A stretch of 64,000 nt of DNA, from contig NZ_JACHTE010000008.1 of assembly GCF_014145395.1 (NCBI RefSeq), positions 1-64,000 of the forward strand, read 5' to 3'. Shown here in pieces: positions 44,753 through 53,923 of this stretch (position 1 is the stretch's first letter; each line of letters opens with the position of its first letter). The notes beneath the pieces were generated by a model that was not told the origin of the DNA, did no database searches, and saw nothing but the letters and a program-made list of their open reading frames with translations. The translations under genes were made by a program, and so were the position numbers. The stretch is from Marilutibacter penaei. Lineage in GTDB: Bacteria; Pseudomonadota; Gammaproteobacteria; Xanthomonadales; Xanthomonadaceae.

Positions 44753-46825
44753 ATGAACGACTTGCATCCCCGAAGGGCCCGCGGCGCTGGCCGCCTGTTC
44801 CACCTCGGCATCCTGCTGGCCGGCCTGGCCCTGCCCGCGGCCGCAGCCGGGCCGTTGCGCTACGTGGCGCTGGTCGACGACGGACGGCAGGCGGGCGAGC
44901 AGGTCGTCACGCCGCAGGCCGACGGCTCGGTGGAGGTCGAGTTCATCTTCAAGGACAACGGCCGCGGGCCCGAGTTGAAGGAGCGCTACACGCTCGCGCC
45001 CGACGGCACCTTCCGCAGCTACCGCGTGGATGGCACGTCGACCTTCGGGGCCCCGGTCGAGGAGTCCTTCGAGCTCGTCGACGGCATCGCCCGCTGGACG
45101 TCGACCTCCGACGACGGGCGGCAGCCGGTGCCGGACGGCGCGCAGTACGCCCCCCTGGGCGGCTCGCCGGCGGTCCTGTCCGTGGCCATCCAGGCGCTGT
45201 CGAAGCGTCTCGACGGAAAGCTGCCGCTGATCCCGGGCGGAACCCTGACCATGCGGCCGGTGGAGGTCGCCAGCGTGGGCCGGGACGGGACGCGCCGTGA
45301 CGTGCAGCTCGTTGCGCTGACCGGCCTCGGCCTGACGCCGACCTTCGCATGGACCACCACCGGCGAGGCCCCGCGCCTGTTCGCCTTCATCGCACCGGGC
45401 TGGGTCCAGATCATCGAACAGGGCTGGGAGTCGGATGCCGATGCGCTCGAGGCACGGCAGAAGGCTGCCGAAGGCAAGGTCCTCGCCGAGATGCGTTCAC
45501 GCCTGGCCCATCCGGTGCCGGGGACGCTCCTGATCCGCAATGCCCGGGTGTTCGACAGCGAACACGCCCGGCTGGGAGGCGTCCACGACATCCTGGTCGA
45601 GCAGGGCCGGATCGTATCGATCAGCGACGCAGGGAGCGAGCAGGCGCCCGCCGACCAGGTCGTCGAAGCAGGCGGGCGCGTGCTGTTGCCCGGGCTGTTC
45701 GACAGCCATGGACACGTCGGCCGGTGGGATGGCGGGCTGAACCTTGCGAGCGGCGTCACCACCGTCCGCGACATGGGCAACGACAACGAGACCCTGCTGC
45801 AGTTGCGCAAGGATGCCGAAGCGGGCCGCATGATCATGCCGCGCATCGTCACTGCCGGCTTCCTGGAAGGCGAGAGCGACTTTTCCGCGCGCAACGGCTT
45901 CGTCGTCAGCGACCTGGCAGGTGCGAAGGAGGCCATCGACTGGTACGCCGCGCATGGCTACCCGCAGATCAAGATCTACAACTCCTTTCCGAAGGACGTG
46001 CTGCCGGAGACCGTGGCCTACGCGCACCAGAAAGGGCTGCGGGTGAGCGGACACGTGCCGGCCTTCATGCGCGCGCAGGATGTGGTCGACGCCGGCTTCG
46101 ACGAGATCCAGCACATCAACCAGCTGCTGCTGAATTTCTTCGTCACGGACACCACCGATACCCGCACGCTCGAGCGCTTCTACCTGGTGGCCGAGAAGAC
46201 CGCCGGCCTCGACCTGGACAGCGCGCCGGTGCGGGACTTCATCGACAGCTTGGTCGAGCACGACGTGGTGATCGACCCGACCCTGGCGACCTTCGAGTTC
46301 CTGCACCAGCGCGATGGCGAGATGTCCGGTGTGGTCGCGGATGTCGCCGACCACCTCCCGCCCGACATCCAGCGCCAGCGTCGTGCGGCGGAGATGGACA
46401 TCCCGGACGATGCGACGGCGGCGCGGTACGACCGCAGCTTCGCCAAGCTGGTGGAGTTCGTCGGACGTGCGCATGCCGCCGGGGTGCCGGTCGTGGCCGG
46501 TACCGACGAGATCGTTGGGTTCACGCTGCAGCGGGAACTGGCGCTGTACGTGCAGGCCGGGCTGACGCCGGCGGAAGCCCTGCAGACCGCCACCTGGAAC
46601 GCCGCCCGGTATGCCCGCGTGCTGGATGACCGCGGCTCGATCGAGGTCGGCAAGCGGGCGGACCTGATCCTGGTGGAGGGCGACCCGACGGTGGACATCG
46701 GCGCCATCCGGCAGGTGGCCCTCGTCCTGCAGGGTGACCAGGCCTATTACCCCAGCGAGATCCACGAGGCGCTGGGGATCAGGCCCTTCGCGGCACCCTT
46801 GCGGCTGCAGGCGGCCGACCGCTGA
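44753..46825 (+). CDS. Exported amidohydrolase-family protein with N-terminal extension
   Basis: This 690-residue protein has a signal peptide (LFHLGILLAGLALPAAAAG) and a ~240-residue beta-rich N-terminal region of unknown role. A metal-dependent amidohydrolase barrel follows. It has LPGLFDSHGHVGRWDGG (HxH metal ligands), QIKIYNSF (bridging Lys), VSGHVPAFM, DEIQHINQ and VAGTDEIVGF (Asp). The ending GKRADLILVEGDPTVDI is typical of imidazolonepropionase/prolidase-like enzymes. It probably hydrolyses a dipeptide or cyclic amide outside the cytoplasm. A TonB receptor gene follows on the same strand. Confidence 0.9.
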   Translation: MNDLHPRRARGAGRLFHLGILLAGLALPAAAAGPLRYVALVDDGRQAGEQVVTPQADGSVEVEFIFKDNGRGPELKERYTLAPDGTFRSYRVDGTSTFGAPVEESFELVDGIARWTSTSDDGRQPVPDGAQYAPLGGSPAVLSVAIQALSKRLDGKLPLIPGGTLTMRPVEVASVGRDGTRRDVQLVALTGLGLTPTFAWTTTGEAPRLFAFIAPGWVQIIEQGWESDADALEARQKAAEGKVLAEMRSRLAHPVPGTLLIRNARVFDSEHARLGGVHDILVEQGRIVSISDAGSEQAPADQVVEAGGRVLLPGLFDSHGHVGRWDGGLNLASGVTTVRDMGNDNETLLQLRKDAEAGRMIMPRIVTAGFLEGESDFSARNGFVVSDLAGAKEAIDWYAAHGYPQIKIYNSFPKDVLPETVAYAHQKGLRVSGHVPAFMRAQDVVDAGFDEIQHINQLLLNFFVTDTTDTRTLERFYLVAEKTAGLDLDSAPVRDFIDSLVEHDVVIDPTLATFEFLHQRDGEMSGVVADVADHLPPDIQRQRRAAEMDIPDDATAARYDRSFAKLVEFVGRAHAAGVPVVAGTDEIVGFTLQRELALYVQAGLTPAEALQTATWNAARYARVLDDRGSIEVGKRADLILVEGDPTVDIGAIRQVALVLQGDQAYYPSEIHEALGIRPFAAPLRLQAADR

Positions 46826-47064
46826 TCTGGGGGCAAAGGGGCAGGGGCGACCCGGTCCAGCGGTGGCGCATACGCCACGGTACGCAAACTTTAACGATGC
46901 GGTAACATCTGGCCCGACACGCGAAAACCGTGGGTGCCCTGCAGCGCCCGGGCCGTCAGGGGACGGTCCTGACCTCGACGCCACGCGTGCCCGGAGAGGC
47001 CTGCCGGCGCGTTTCCCACCTCCCAGACTGTCCTCCCGCTCCCGTCGACCCCGCCGAGGCCCCC

Positions 47065-49359
47065 ATGACGTCCCATTGCGCCCTTGTCCGCCATTCCCTT
47101 TCGATCGCCATCGCCTCGACGCTGTTCATCGGCGGGCATGCCGGTGCCCAGGTCCAGGATCCCGCCGGCGCCACCGCGGAGACCGGTGAAGCGAAGACCC
47201 TCGACACCCTGGTGGTGACCGCCCAGCGCAAGGTCGAGAACGCGCAGGACGTGCCGATGTCGATCACCGCGGTGACGGCCGAGCAACTGGACGTCCTGGG
47301 TTCCAGCGGCGGCGACGTGCGCGTCCTGTCCGGGCGCGTGCCCAGCCTCAACGTCGAGTCCTCGTTCGGCCGCGCCTTCCCGCGCTTCTACATCCGGGGC
47401 TACGGCAACACCGATTTCCGCCTGAACACCTCGCAGCCGGTCTCGCTGGTCTATGACGACGTGGTCCAGGAGAACCCGATCCTCAAGGGCTTCCCGATGT
47501 TCGACCTGCAGCAGGTCGAGGTGCTGCGCGGCCCGCAGGGCTCGCTCTTCGGGCGCAACAGCCCCGCCGGCGTGGTCAAGTTCGACTCGGTGCGTCCGGA
47601 CCAGGATGCCAGCGGCTACGGCAAGCTCGGCTACGGCAGCGATGGCATGGTGAACTTCGAGGGTGCGGTGGGCGGAGGACTCGGCGAGCGCTGGTCGGGC
47701 CGCGCGTCGGCCCTGTTCCAGCGCCGCGACGACTGGGTCGAGAACACCTTCGACGGCCCGAATGATGGCTTCGAGGGCTACGACGAGTCCGCCGCGCGCC
47801 TGCAGGCATTGTATGAAGGTGACGGGTTCGAGGCGCTGTTGAACGCGCATGCGCGCCATCTCAACGGCACTGCGCGGCTGTTCCGCGCCAACATCTTCAA
47901 GCCCGGCAGCAACGACCTCGTCGACGGTTTCGACCCGGAAGAGGTTTCGGTCGACGGATACAACCACTCCGAACTCGACAGCTTCGGCGGCAGTGCGCGC
48001 CTGCGCTGGGAACTGGACGGGTACACCCTCCACTCCATCACCGGCTTTGAGTCCGTCGAGACCTACAGCCGCGGCGACATCGATGGTGGTTATGGCGCGG
48101 TGTTCCTGCCGGTGTCCGGGCCGGGGGTGATCCCGTTCGCGTCGGAGACGGCCGACGGCATCCCGGACCACTCGCAGTGGACCCAGGAGCTGCGCATCGA
48201 GTCGAATACCGGCACGGCGTTCGACTGGCAGGCCGGCCTGTTCTATTTCGCCGAGGACTACGACGTCGAGAGCTTCAGCTACGACTCGCTGGCCGGTGGT
48301 ATCCAGGATGGCTATGAACGTGTCCGCCAGACCAACGACTCCTGGGCGGTCTTCGCGGCTGCGACCTGGTCCGTCACGCCCGCATTCGAGCTGCGCGGTG
48401 GCCTGCGTTACACGTGGGACGAGAAGGACCTGACCGTCGAGGAGTACTGGAACAACACCTTCGCGGGGTGCGTGCTGGCGGGCCTGTGCACGATCGCCGA
48501 CCTGGCGGCCGCCGAGCCCGACGGCGACCTGTCGGCCTCGCCCGAAGACAACAAACTGAGCTGGGACCTGTCGGGCACCTGGGCGGTCAACGAGGACCTG
48601 AACGTGTACGCCCGCGTCGCCACCGGCTACCGCGGCAGCAGCATCCAGGCCGCAGGTGCCTTCAACGCCAAGTCAGTCGCCGGGCCGGAGACCTCGACGG
48701 CCATCGAGGCGGGCCTGAAGGCCGATTTCTGGGATAACCGCGCACGCATCAATGCAGGTGTCTTCTACTACGAGGTCAAGGACCAGCAGTTGACCGCGGT
48801 CGGCGGCAGCGCCAATGCCAACATCCTGCTCAATGCCGAGAAGAGCACCGGCCGCGGGTTCGAGCTGGACATGCAGGCCTGGCTGACCGACAACCTGCTG
48901 GTCACCCTGGGCAGCAGCTACAACGACACCGAGATCGAGGACCGCGACCTGGCGGTCTCGGTCTGCGCCGCCTGCACGGTGACCGACCCGCTCGACGCGG
49001 CGGGCAAGGCCCTGATCGACGGCAACCCGTTGCCGCAGGCGCCGGAGTGGAGCCACAACCTGACCCTGCGCTGGGGACTGCCCACCGACAACGGCGAGTT
49101 CTACGCGTTGACCGACTGGTCCTACCGCAGCGAGGTCAACTTCTTCCTCTACGAATCCGAGGAGTTCACCGGCAAGTCGCTGGTCGAGGGCGGACTGCGC
49201 CTCGGGTACAACTGGAACTACGGCCAGTACGACGTCGCCGTGTTCGGTCGCAACATCCTCGACGAGGTGCAGGCGGTCGGTGGCATCGACTTCAACAACC
49301 TCACCGGCTTCATCAACGAGCCGCGCCTGTACGGCGTCGAGTTCAAGGCGAGCTTCTGA
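47065..49359 (+). CDS. TonB-dependent outer membrane receptor
   Basis: This 764-residue protein has a signal peptide (IAIASTLFIGGHAGAQ), a TonB box (TLDTLVVTAQRK) and a plug domain (VPMSITAVTAEQLDVLG, RGPQGSLFGRNSPAGVV). A 22-strand-type barrel ends in phenylalanine (YGVEFKASF). It imports a substrate using TonB energy. The ligand is unknown; the receptor belongs to the large OAR/IroN-like group of xanthomonads. The 239-base upstream gap has a TTTAACG-GGTAACAT segment (46889-46908) that could hold the promoter. A six-base-pair hairpin (46863-46878) in the same gap could end the amidohydrolase transcript. Confidence 0.94.
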   Translation: MTSHCALVRHSLSIAIASTLFIGGHAGAQVQDPAGATAETGEAKTLDTLVVTAQRKVENAQDVPMSITAVTAEQLDVLGSSGGDVRVLSGRVPSLNVESSFGRAFPRFYIRGYGNTDFRLNTSQPVSLVYDDVVQENPILKGFPMFDLQQVEVLRGPQGSLFGRNSPAGVVKFDSVRPDQDASGYGKLGYGSDGMVNFEGAVGGGLGERWSGRASALFQRRDDWVENTFDGPNDGFEGYDESAARLQALYEGDGFEALLNAHARHLNGTARLFRANIFKPGSNDLVDGFDPEEVSVDGYNHSELDSFGGSARLRWELDGYTLHSITGFESVETYSRGDIDGGYGAVFLPVSGPGVIPFASETADGIPDHSQWTQELRIESNTGTAFDWQAGLFYFAEDYDVESFSYDSLAGGIQDGYERVRQTNDSWAVFAAATWSVTPAFELRGGLRYTWDEKDLTVEEYWNNTFAGCVLAGLCTIADLAAAEPDGDLSASPEDNKLSWDLSGTWAVNEDLNVYARVATGYRGSSIQAAGAFNAKSVAGPETSTAIEAGLKADFWDNRARINAGVFYYEVKDQQLTAVGGSANANILLNAEKSTGRGFELDMQAWLTDNLLVTLGSSYNDTEIEDRDLAVSVCAACTVTDPLDAAGKALIDGNPLPQAPEWSHNLTLRWGLPTDNGEFYALTDWSYRSEVNFFLYESEEFTGKSLVEGGLRLGYNWNYGQYDVAVFGRNILDEVQAVGGIDFNNLTGFINEPRLYGVEFKASF

Positions 49360-49443
49360 CATCGCGGAAGGCGTTTCCGAGAGGGGAGACCGGAGGGCCG
49401 TGGCGGGGTATGCTGCGGCCTTGCCGCCCCGGATGTTCTGCCC

Positions 49444-49932
49444 ATGACGAGCGCCTATGATTTCAACGCCACCGCGCTGGACGGCGATGCGCTGCCCCTG
49501 GATGCATGGCGGGGCCAGCCCCTGTTGATCGTCAACGTGGCATCGAAATGCGGTTTCACGCCGCAGTACGAGGGGCTGGAGCAGCTCTGGCACGACTACG
49601 GTCCGCGTGGCCTCGTGGTGCTGGGCTTTCCCTGTGACCAGTTCGGACACCAGGAGCCGGGCGACGCGGCAGCGATCCGTGAATTCTGTTCGCTCAATTA
49701 CGGCGTTTCATTCCCGCTTTCGGCGAAGGTCGAGGTCAATGGCGACGACGCGCACCCCTTGTGGCGCTGGCTGAAGTCCCGGAAGGGTGGGGTACTGGGC
49801 ATCGATGCGATCAAATGGAACTTCACGAAGTTCCTGGTCGGGCGCGACGGGCAGGTCATCGAGCGCTATGCCCCGACGACCAAGCCCGGACAGCTGCGTG
49901 GCGACATCGAACGGGCACTCGGAACGGACTGA
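49444..49932 (+). CDS. Glutathione peroxidase-family protein (BtuE-like)
   Basis: This 162-residue protein has the peroxidatic Cys36 in VNVASKCGFTPQYEGL, the Gln of GFPCDQFGHQEPG and the Trp-Asn of IKWNFTKFLV, completing the catalytic tetrad. It has cysteine and not selenocysteine. It lacks a signal peptide. It reduces hydroperoxides with thioredoxin or glutathione. The next gene starts 14 bases after its stop. Confidence 0.94.
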   Translation: MTSAYDFNATALDGDALPLDAWRGQPLLIVNVASKCGFTPQYEGLEQLWHDYGPRGLVVLGFPCDQFGHQEPGDAAAIREFCSLNYGVSFPLSAKVEVNGDDAHPLWRWLKSRKGGVLGIDAIKWNFTKFLVGRDGQVIERYAPTTKPGQLRGDIERALGTD

Positions 49933-49945
49933 CGGAGACCGAGGC

Positions 49946-50329
49946 ATGGAACGCCCCTACACGATCGAGTACGAACACCACGCAGGCACGCTGTCGGCGC
50001 GCGTGTCAGGCGTGAACGGCCTGCTGTCGACGACCCTGGCGTACTGGCAGGACATCGCGAGCGAAGTCCGGCGGTTGACGCCCAAGGCGCTGCTGGTGAT
50101 CGACCAGATGGAGGGCGCGGTGCCCCCGCCAGACGAACTCATGCTCCTCGTGGACGCGCTGGTGGGACAGGGCTTCGAGGGGGTCCGCGTGGCCTACGTG
50201 GAATCCGATCCCGAACAGATCCCCGAGGTCGAGATGGCGGAGATACTTGCCCGCGAGCGGGGGTACCAGATCCGCGTGTTCGGCGATGCAGCGACCGCAC
50301 GCGTCTGGTTGCAGTACGGGACCGGCTGA
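49946..50329 (+). CDS. Hypothetical protein with a SpoIIAA-like fold
   Basis: This 127-residue soluble protein alternates strands and helices: YTIEYEHHAGTLSARVSG, PKALLVIDQMEGAVPPPDELMLLVDAL and FEGVRVAYVESD, then GYQIRVFGDAATARVWL. The pattern resembles STAS/SpoIIAA-like proteins of xanthomonads. The function is unknown. It follows the glutathione peroxidase gene closely and probably shares its transcript; it converges on fpr. Confidence 0.75.
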   Translation: MERPYTIEYEHHAGTLSARVSGVNGLLSTTLAYWQDIASEVRRLTPKALLVIDQMEGAVPPPDELMLLVDALVGQGFEGVRVAYVESDPEQIPEVEMAEILARERGYQIRVFGDAATARVWLQYGTG

Positions 50330-50336
50330 CGCGAGC

Positions 50337-51131
50337 CTACTTCTCGACGAACGCGCGCTCGAAGACGTAGCTGCCCGGCGTCCCGATGCGCGGCGCGGCG
50401 GTGAATCCGCGGCCATCGAGCAGGGCCCTGAAGTCCGCCAGCATGGCGGGGCTGCCGCATACCATGGCGCGGTCGTGTTCCGCGTCCAATGGCTCGATGC
50501 CGAGGTGCTCCATCATCTGGCCGCTGGCCATCAGGTCGGTCATGCGCCCGCGGTGGTCGTGGCCCTGGAACGTGAAAGGCTCCCGGGTGACCGCCGGGTA
50601 GTACAGCAAGCGGTCCCGCAGGATGTCGCCAAGCAGTTCGTGGCGGGGCAGTTCGTTGACGATGTAGTCGCGATACGCGAGGTCCTTCGCTTCGCGAACG
50701 CCGTGGCAGAGCACGACCTTTTCGAACCGCTCGTAGGTCTCCGGATCCTTGATGACCGAGAGCCAGGGCGCGAAGCCGGTGCCGGTCCCCAGCAGGTAGA
50801 GGTTGCGGCCGGGATGCAGGTCGCTGATGAGCAGCGTGCCGGTGGGCTTGCGCCCGATGAGCAGGCTGTCGCCGGCCCGGATGTGCTGCAGGCGCGAGGT
50901 CAACGGCCCGTTGGCCACCTTGATGCTGAAGAACTCGAGCTGTTCTTCCCAGTTTGCGCTGGCGATGGAATAGGCGCGCAGGAGCGGCTTGCCCTCGACC
51001 TCCAACCCGATCATCACGAACTGCCCGTTCTCGAAACGGAAGCCATCGTCACGGGTGGTGGTGAAGCTGAAATAGTCGTCCGTCCAGTGGCGGACGTCCA
51101 GCACGGTCTCGGTGCCGAAGGCTGCGGACAT
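50337..51131 (-). CDS. fpr: Ferredoxin/flavodoxin-NADP reductase
   Basis: This 264-residue FAD protein has the FAD-binding RAYSIASANWEEQLEFFSIKV, the lid PLTSRLQHIRAGD, the NADP site LLGTGTGFAPWLSVI and the closing segment AFVEK. The length and the C-terminus VEK match the subclass II bacterial Fpr. It passes electrons between NADPH and ferredoxin or flavodoxin for iron-sulfur repair and oxidative stress. It is transcribed leftward and probably alone. Confidence 0.94.
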   Translation of the reverse strand: MSAAFGTETVLDVRHWTDDYFSFTTTRDDGFRFENGQFVMIGLEVEGKPLLRAYSIASANWEEQLEFFSIKVANGPLTSRLQHIRAGDSLLIGRKPTGTLLISDLHPGRNLYLLGTGTGFAPWLSVIKDPETYERFEKVVLCHGVREAKDLAYRDYIVNELPRHELLGDILRDRLLYYPAVTREPFTFQGHDHRGRMTDLMASGQMMEHLGIEPLDAEHDRAMVCGSPAMLADFRALLDGRGFTAAPRIGTPGSYVFERAFVEK

Positions 51132-51228
51132 GGGCGTGTGGGGTGGGGGTGGGCGAAAACCGCGATTCTACGCGAATGCCTCCGCGCGTGCCCTGTCGGA
51201 AAGGCCAGAGGGCGCAGGCGTGGGGCCG

Positions 51229-53094
51229 TCAGCGGTAGCCGGCCGCCTGCAGTTCGAACAGTTCGGCATAACGACCGCCCGCCGCCATCAGGGCTTCATG
51301 GGTGCCACTGTCCTCGAGCCGGCCCTCGGCGAGCACCAGGATCCGGTCGGCCATGCGCACGCTGCTGAATCGATGGGAAATCAGCACCGCGGTTCGCTGG
51401 TCGGAGAGTTCCTTGAACCGCTTGAAGACCTCGAACTCGGCACGGGCATCGAGGGCGGCAGTGGGCTCGTCGAGGATCATCACCTGCGCGTCGCGCATGT
51501 AGGCGCGCGCGATGGCGATCTTCTGCCACTGGCCGCCGGACAGGTCGACGCCCGTCTTGAAACGTCGTCCGATCACCTGGTCATAGCCCTGCGGCAGGGC
51601 CTCGATGACCTCGTCGGCCATCGCTCGGCGCGCCGCTTCCCGGATGCGGGGCGCATCGTCCATCGCGTCCAGTTGCCCGACGCCGATGTTCTCGCCGGCG
51701 GTCAGGTGGTAGCGGACGAAGTCCTGGAAGATCACCCCGATGTTCGCCCGGAGCTGGTCCAGGTCGTACTCCCGCAGGTCGTGGCCGTCCAGCAGGATGC
51801 GACCCTCGTCGGGATCGTAGAGGCGCGCCAGCAGCTTGACGAAAGTGGTCTTGCCCGCCCCGTTCTCACCGACCAGGGCCAGCACTTCGCCCGCGCGCAG
51901 TTCGCAGTCGAGGCCGCGCAGCGCCCAGCGTTCCGCCCCGGGGTAACGGAAGCCGACGTTCTCGAACACGAAGCCCTCGCGGATCGGCACGGGCACCGGG
52001 CGCGGATCGGGCGGGGAGGTGATCTCCGGCTCGATCGCGAAGAAGGAGAACAGGTCGTCCAGGTACAGCGCCTGTCCCGCGACCTGCGAGAAGCCGACCA
52101 GCAGGCCCTCGAGCAGTTGCCGCAGGCGCAGGAAGCTCCCGGCGAGGAAGGTCAGGTCGCCGATGCTGAAGTCGCCGCGCACCGTGCGCCACGCGATGTA
52201 CGCGTACGCCACGTAGTAGCCCAGCGAACCGAGGGCGGCGAGCAGCGTGCCCCACGCGGCGCGGCGCCTCGCCAGCGAGCGGTTGGCAAGGTAGAACCGC
52301 TCCGCCAGTGCCCTGTAGCGGGCGACCAGGAAGCGGTGGAGGTTGAAGATCTTCACCTCCTTGGCGGTTTCCACGCTGGCGCCCATCTGCCGCACGTACT
52401 CGAGCTGGCGGCGCTCGGGGGTCCATGCGAAATTGATCGAATAGCCCAGCGCGTTGAAGTGCGACTCACCCACGAACGCCGGCACCAGCGCGATCGCCAG
52501 CAGTACGATCAGCCACGGCGCGTAGACCAGCAGTCCCGCGGCGAAGGTCGCGACGGTGATGGCATCCTGGGCCTGGCCGAACAGCTGGCTCATCAGGTTC
52601 ATCCGGCCCATGGTCTGGCGTCGCGCGCGGTCGAGCCGGTCCTGCAGGTCGGGATCCTCGAAGTCCTCCAGGTCCAGGGTGGCCGCATGCTCCATCAGCC
52701 GCACGCTGGTGGCATTGGTGAACAGTTCCGACAACAGGCCGTCCCCGTAGGACACCAGCCGGCCGATCAGGTCGGATGCGATCGCCAGGCCGAACTCCGC
52801 GGCGAGCAGCCAGCCCAGTGGCCGCAACTGCCCGCTGCGCCAGGCATCGTCGAAGGCTGCTGCAACGGCCCCGGTCTCCACCAGCGCCACGACCTCGTCG
52901 ATGATCAGCTTGCCCACGTACAGCATCACGACCGGCAGCACGGCGCGGATCAGGCGCAGGCCCAGCGTCATCAGGGTCAGCCCCGGGCTCGCCTGCCAGA
53001 TCTGCCTGAGGAAGGGGGGCAGGTTGCGCAATGCATCGAAGCGCTCGCGCAGGCTGGGGCGCGGCGACTGTGGCGGGGATGCCGTGGCGTGCAT
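51229..53094 (-). CDS. ABC exporter (fused permease and ATPase)
   Basis: This 621-residue protein has an N-terminal six-helix permease (about 1-340) and a C-terminal ATPase with Walker A GENGAGKTTFVKLL, signature LSGGQWQKIAIARAYM and Walker B VMILDEPTAALD. It is the homodimeric exporter type found near multidrug or lipid transporters; the substrate cannot be told. A His (LISHRFSSVRMADRIL) H-loop is present. It is transcribed alone. Confidence 0.93.
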   Translation of the reverse strand: MHATASPPQSPRPSLRERFDALRNLPPFLRQIWQASPGLTLMTLGLRLIRAVLPVVMLYVGKLIIDEVVALVETGAVAAAFDDAWRSGQLRPLGWLLAAEFGLAIASDLIGRLVSYGDGLLSELFTNATSVRLMEHAATLDLEDFEDPDLQDRLDRARRQTMGRMNLMSQLFGQAQDAITVATFAAGLLVYAPWLIVLLAIALVPAFVGESHFNALGYSINFAWTPERRQLEYVRQMGASVETAKEVKIFNLHRFLVARYRALAERFYLANRSLARRRAAWGTLLAALGSLGYYVAYAYIAWRTVRGDFSIGDLTFLAGSFLRLRQLLEGLLVGFSQVAGQALYLDDLFSFFAIEPEITSPPDPRPVPVPIREGFVFENVGFRYPGAERWALRGLDCELRAGEVLALVGENGAGKTTFVKLLARLYDPDEGRILLDGHDLREYDLDQLRANIGVIFQDFVRYHLTAGENIGVGQLDAMDDAPRIREAARRAMADEVIEALPQGYDQVIGRRFKTGVDLSGGQWQKIAIARAYMRDAQVMILDEPTAALDARAEFEVFKRFKELSDQRTAVLISHRFSSVRMADRILVLAEGRLEDSGTHEALMAAGGRYAELFELQAAGYR

Positions 53095-53172
53095 GGAGCC
53101 CTCCTGGACCGGCGTGCGCGCAGTGTAGCGTCGTGTCGCCGGATGCGAGCCCGCCGCCCGCGACGGCGCGGT

Positions 53173-53802
53173 TCAGTCGGGGCGGTCCACCGGCGCCTTC
53201 AGGGCGCGGGGCAGGTGCCAGCCGTACCTGAGCGCCGCCAGGCGCAGGCAGAAGCACAGCAGTACGCCGGCCATCGCGGTCATCGTGTCGGGAAGGGCGA
53301 GGGCGTGGCCGAGCGCGACCACGCTGGCACCGGACAGGGCCGCGACGGCATAGAGTTCCGCGCGCAGCACCAGTGGCACCTCGGCCAGCAACACGTCGCG
53401 CAGGATGCCGCCGCCGATGCCGGACAGCATGCCCAGGAAAGGCGCCATCATGGGGGAGATCCCGGCATCCAGGGCCTTGTCCGCCCCCGCGACCGCGAAC
53501 ACGGCCAGTCCCAGGGCATCGAACACCCGGACCGGATGCTGCATCCGTTCGATCAGGGGGCTCCAGCGGAAAGCGAGCAGTCCGGCGCTCAGCCAGATCG
53601 CGGGGTAGCGCCAGTCGCTGAGCGCCGCCGGGGGCACCGCGCCGATCAGCAGGTCGCGGAGGATGCCGCCCGCGCTGGCCGTGGCGAACGCCAGGACCAG
53701 CACGCCGAACAGGTCGAGGCGGCGGCGCGCGCCGAGCATGGCGCCACTAAGCGCGAACACGAACGTGCCGACGAGGTCGAGGACGAGCAGCAGCAGGTGC
53801 AT
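53173..53802 (-). CDS. UPF0126/TRIC-type membrane protein (YicG-like)
   Basis: This 209-residue protein has seven membrane helices in two repeats. The signatures are GTFVFALSGAMLGARRRLDLFGVLVLAFATASAGGILRDLL and FLGMLSGIGGGILRDVLLAEVP. It belongs to the bacterial trimeric intracellular cation channel (UPF0126) family, which forms cation pores. It ends 78 bases from the start of the ABC exporter gene, on the same strand. Confidence 0.93.
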   Translation of the reverse strand: MHLLLLVLDLVGTFVFALSGAMLGARRRLDLFGVLVLAFATASAGGILRDLLIGAVPPAALSDWRYPAIWLSAGLLAFRWSPLIERMQHPVRVFDALGLAVFAVAGADKALDAGISPMMAPFLGMLSGIGGGILRDVLLAEVPLVLRAELYAVAALSGASVVALGHALALPDTMTAMAGVLLCFCLRLAALRYGWHLPRALKAPVDRPD

Positions 53803-53923
53803 GCAGCCATTGTGCCCCAGCCGCGTACGCCGTTACGCGTGATCGTCGAAACCATCCCGTTCGGGCGTACGCCTTCGTTGATCCCCGTGCTCAAGGGCCA
53901 GGGGCCAGGCGCCGCGCTAGAAT

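Noticed and set aside
42151-45300. A 1049-codon open frame on the plus strand
   Set aside because: It covers the sirtuin start, dcp and the amidohydrolase start in wrong frames; dcp on the opposite strand carries an intact HEFGH site.
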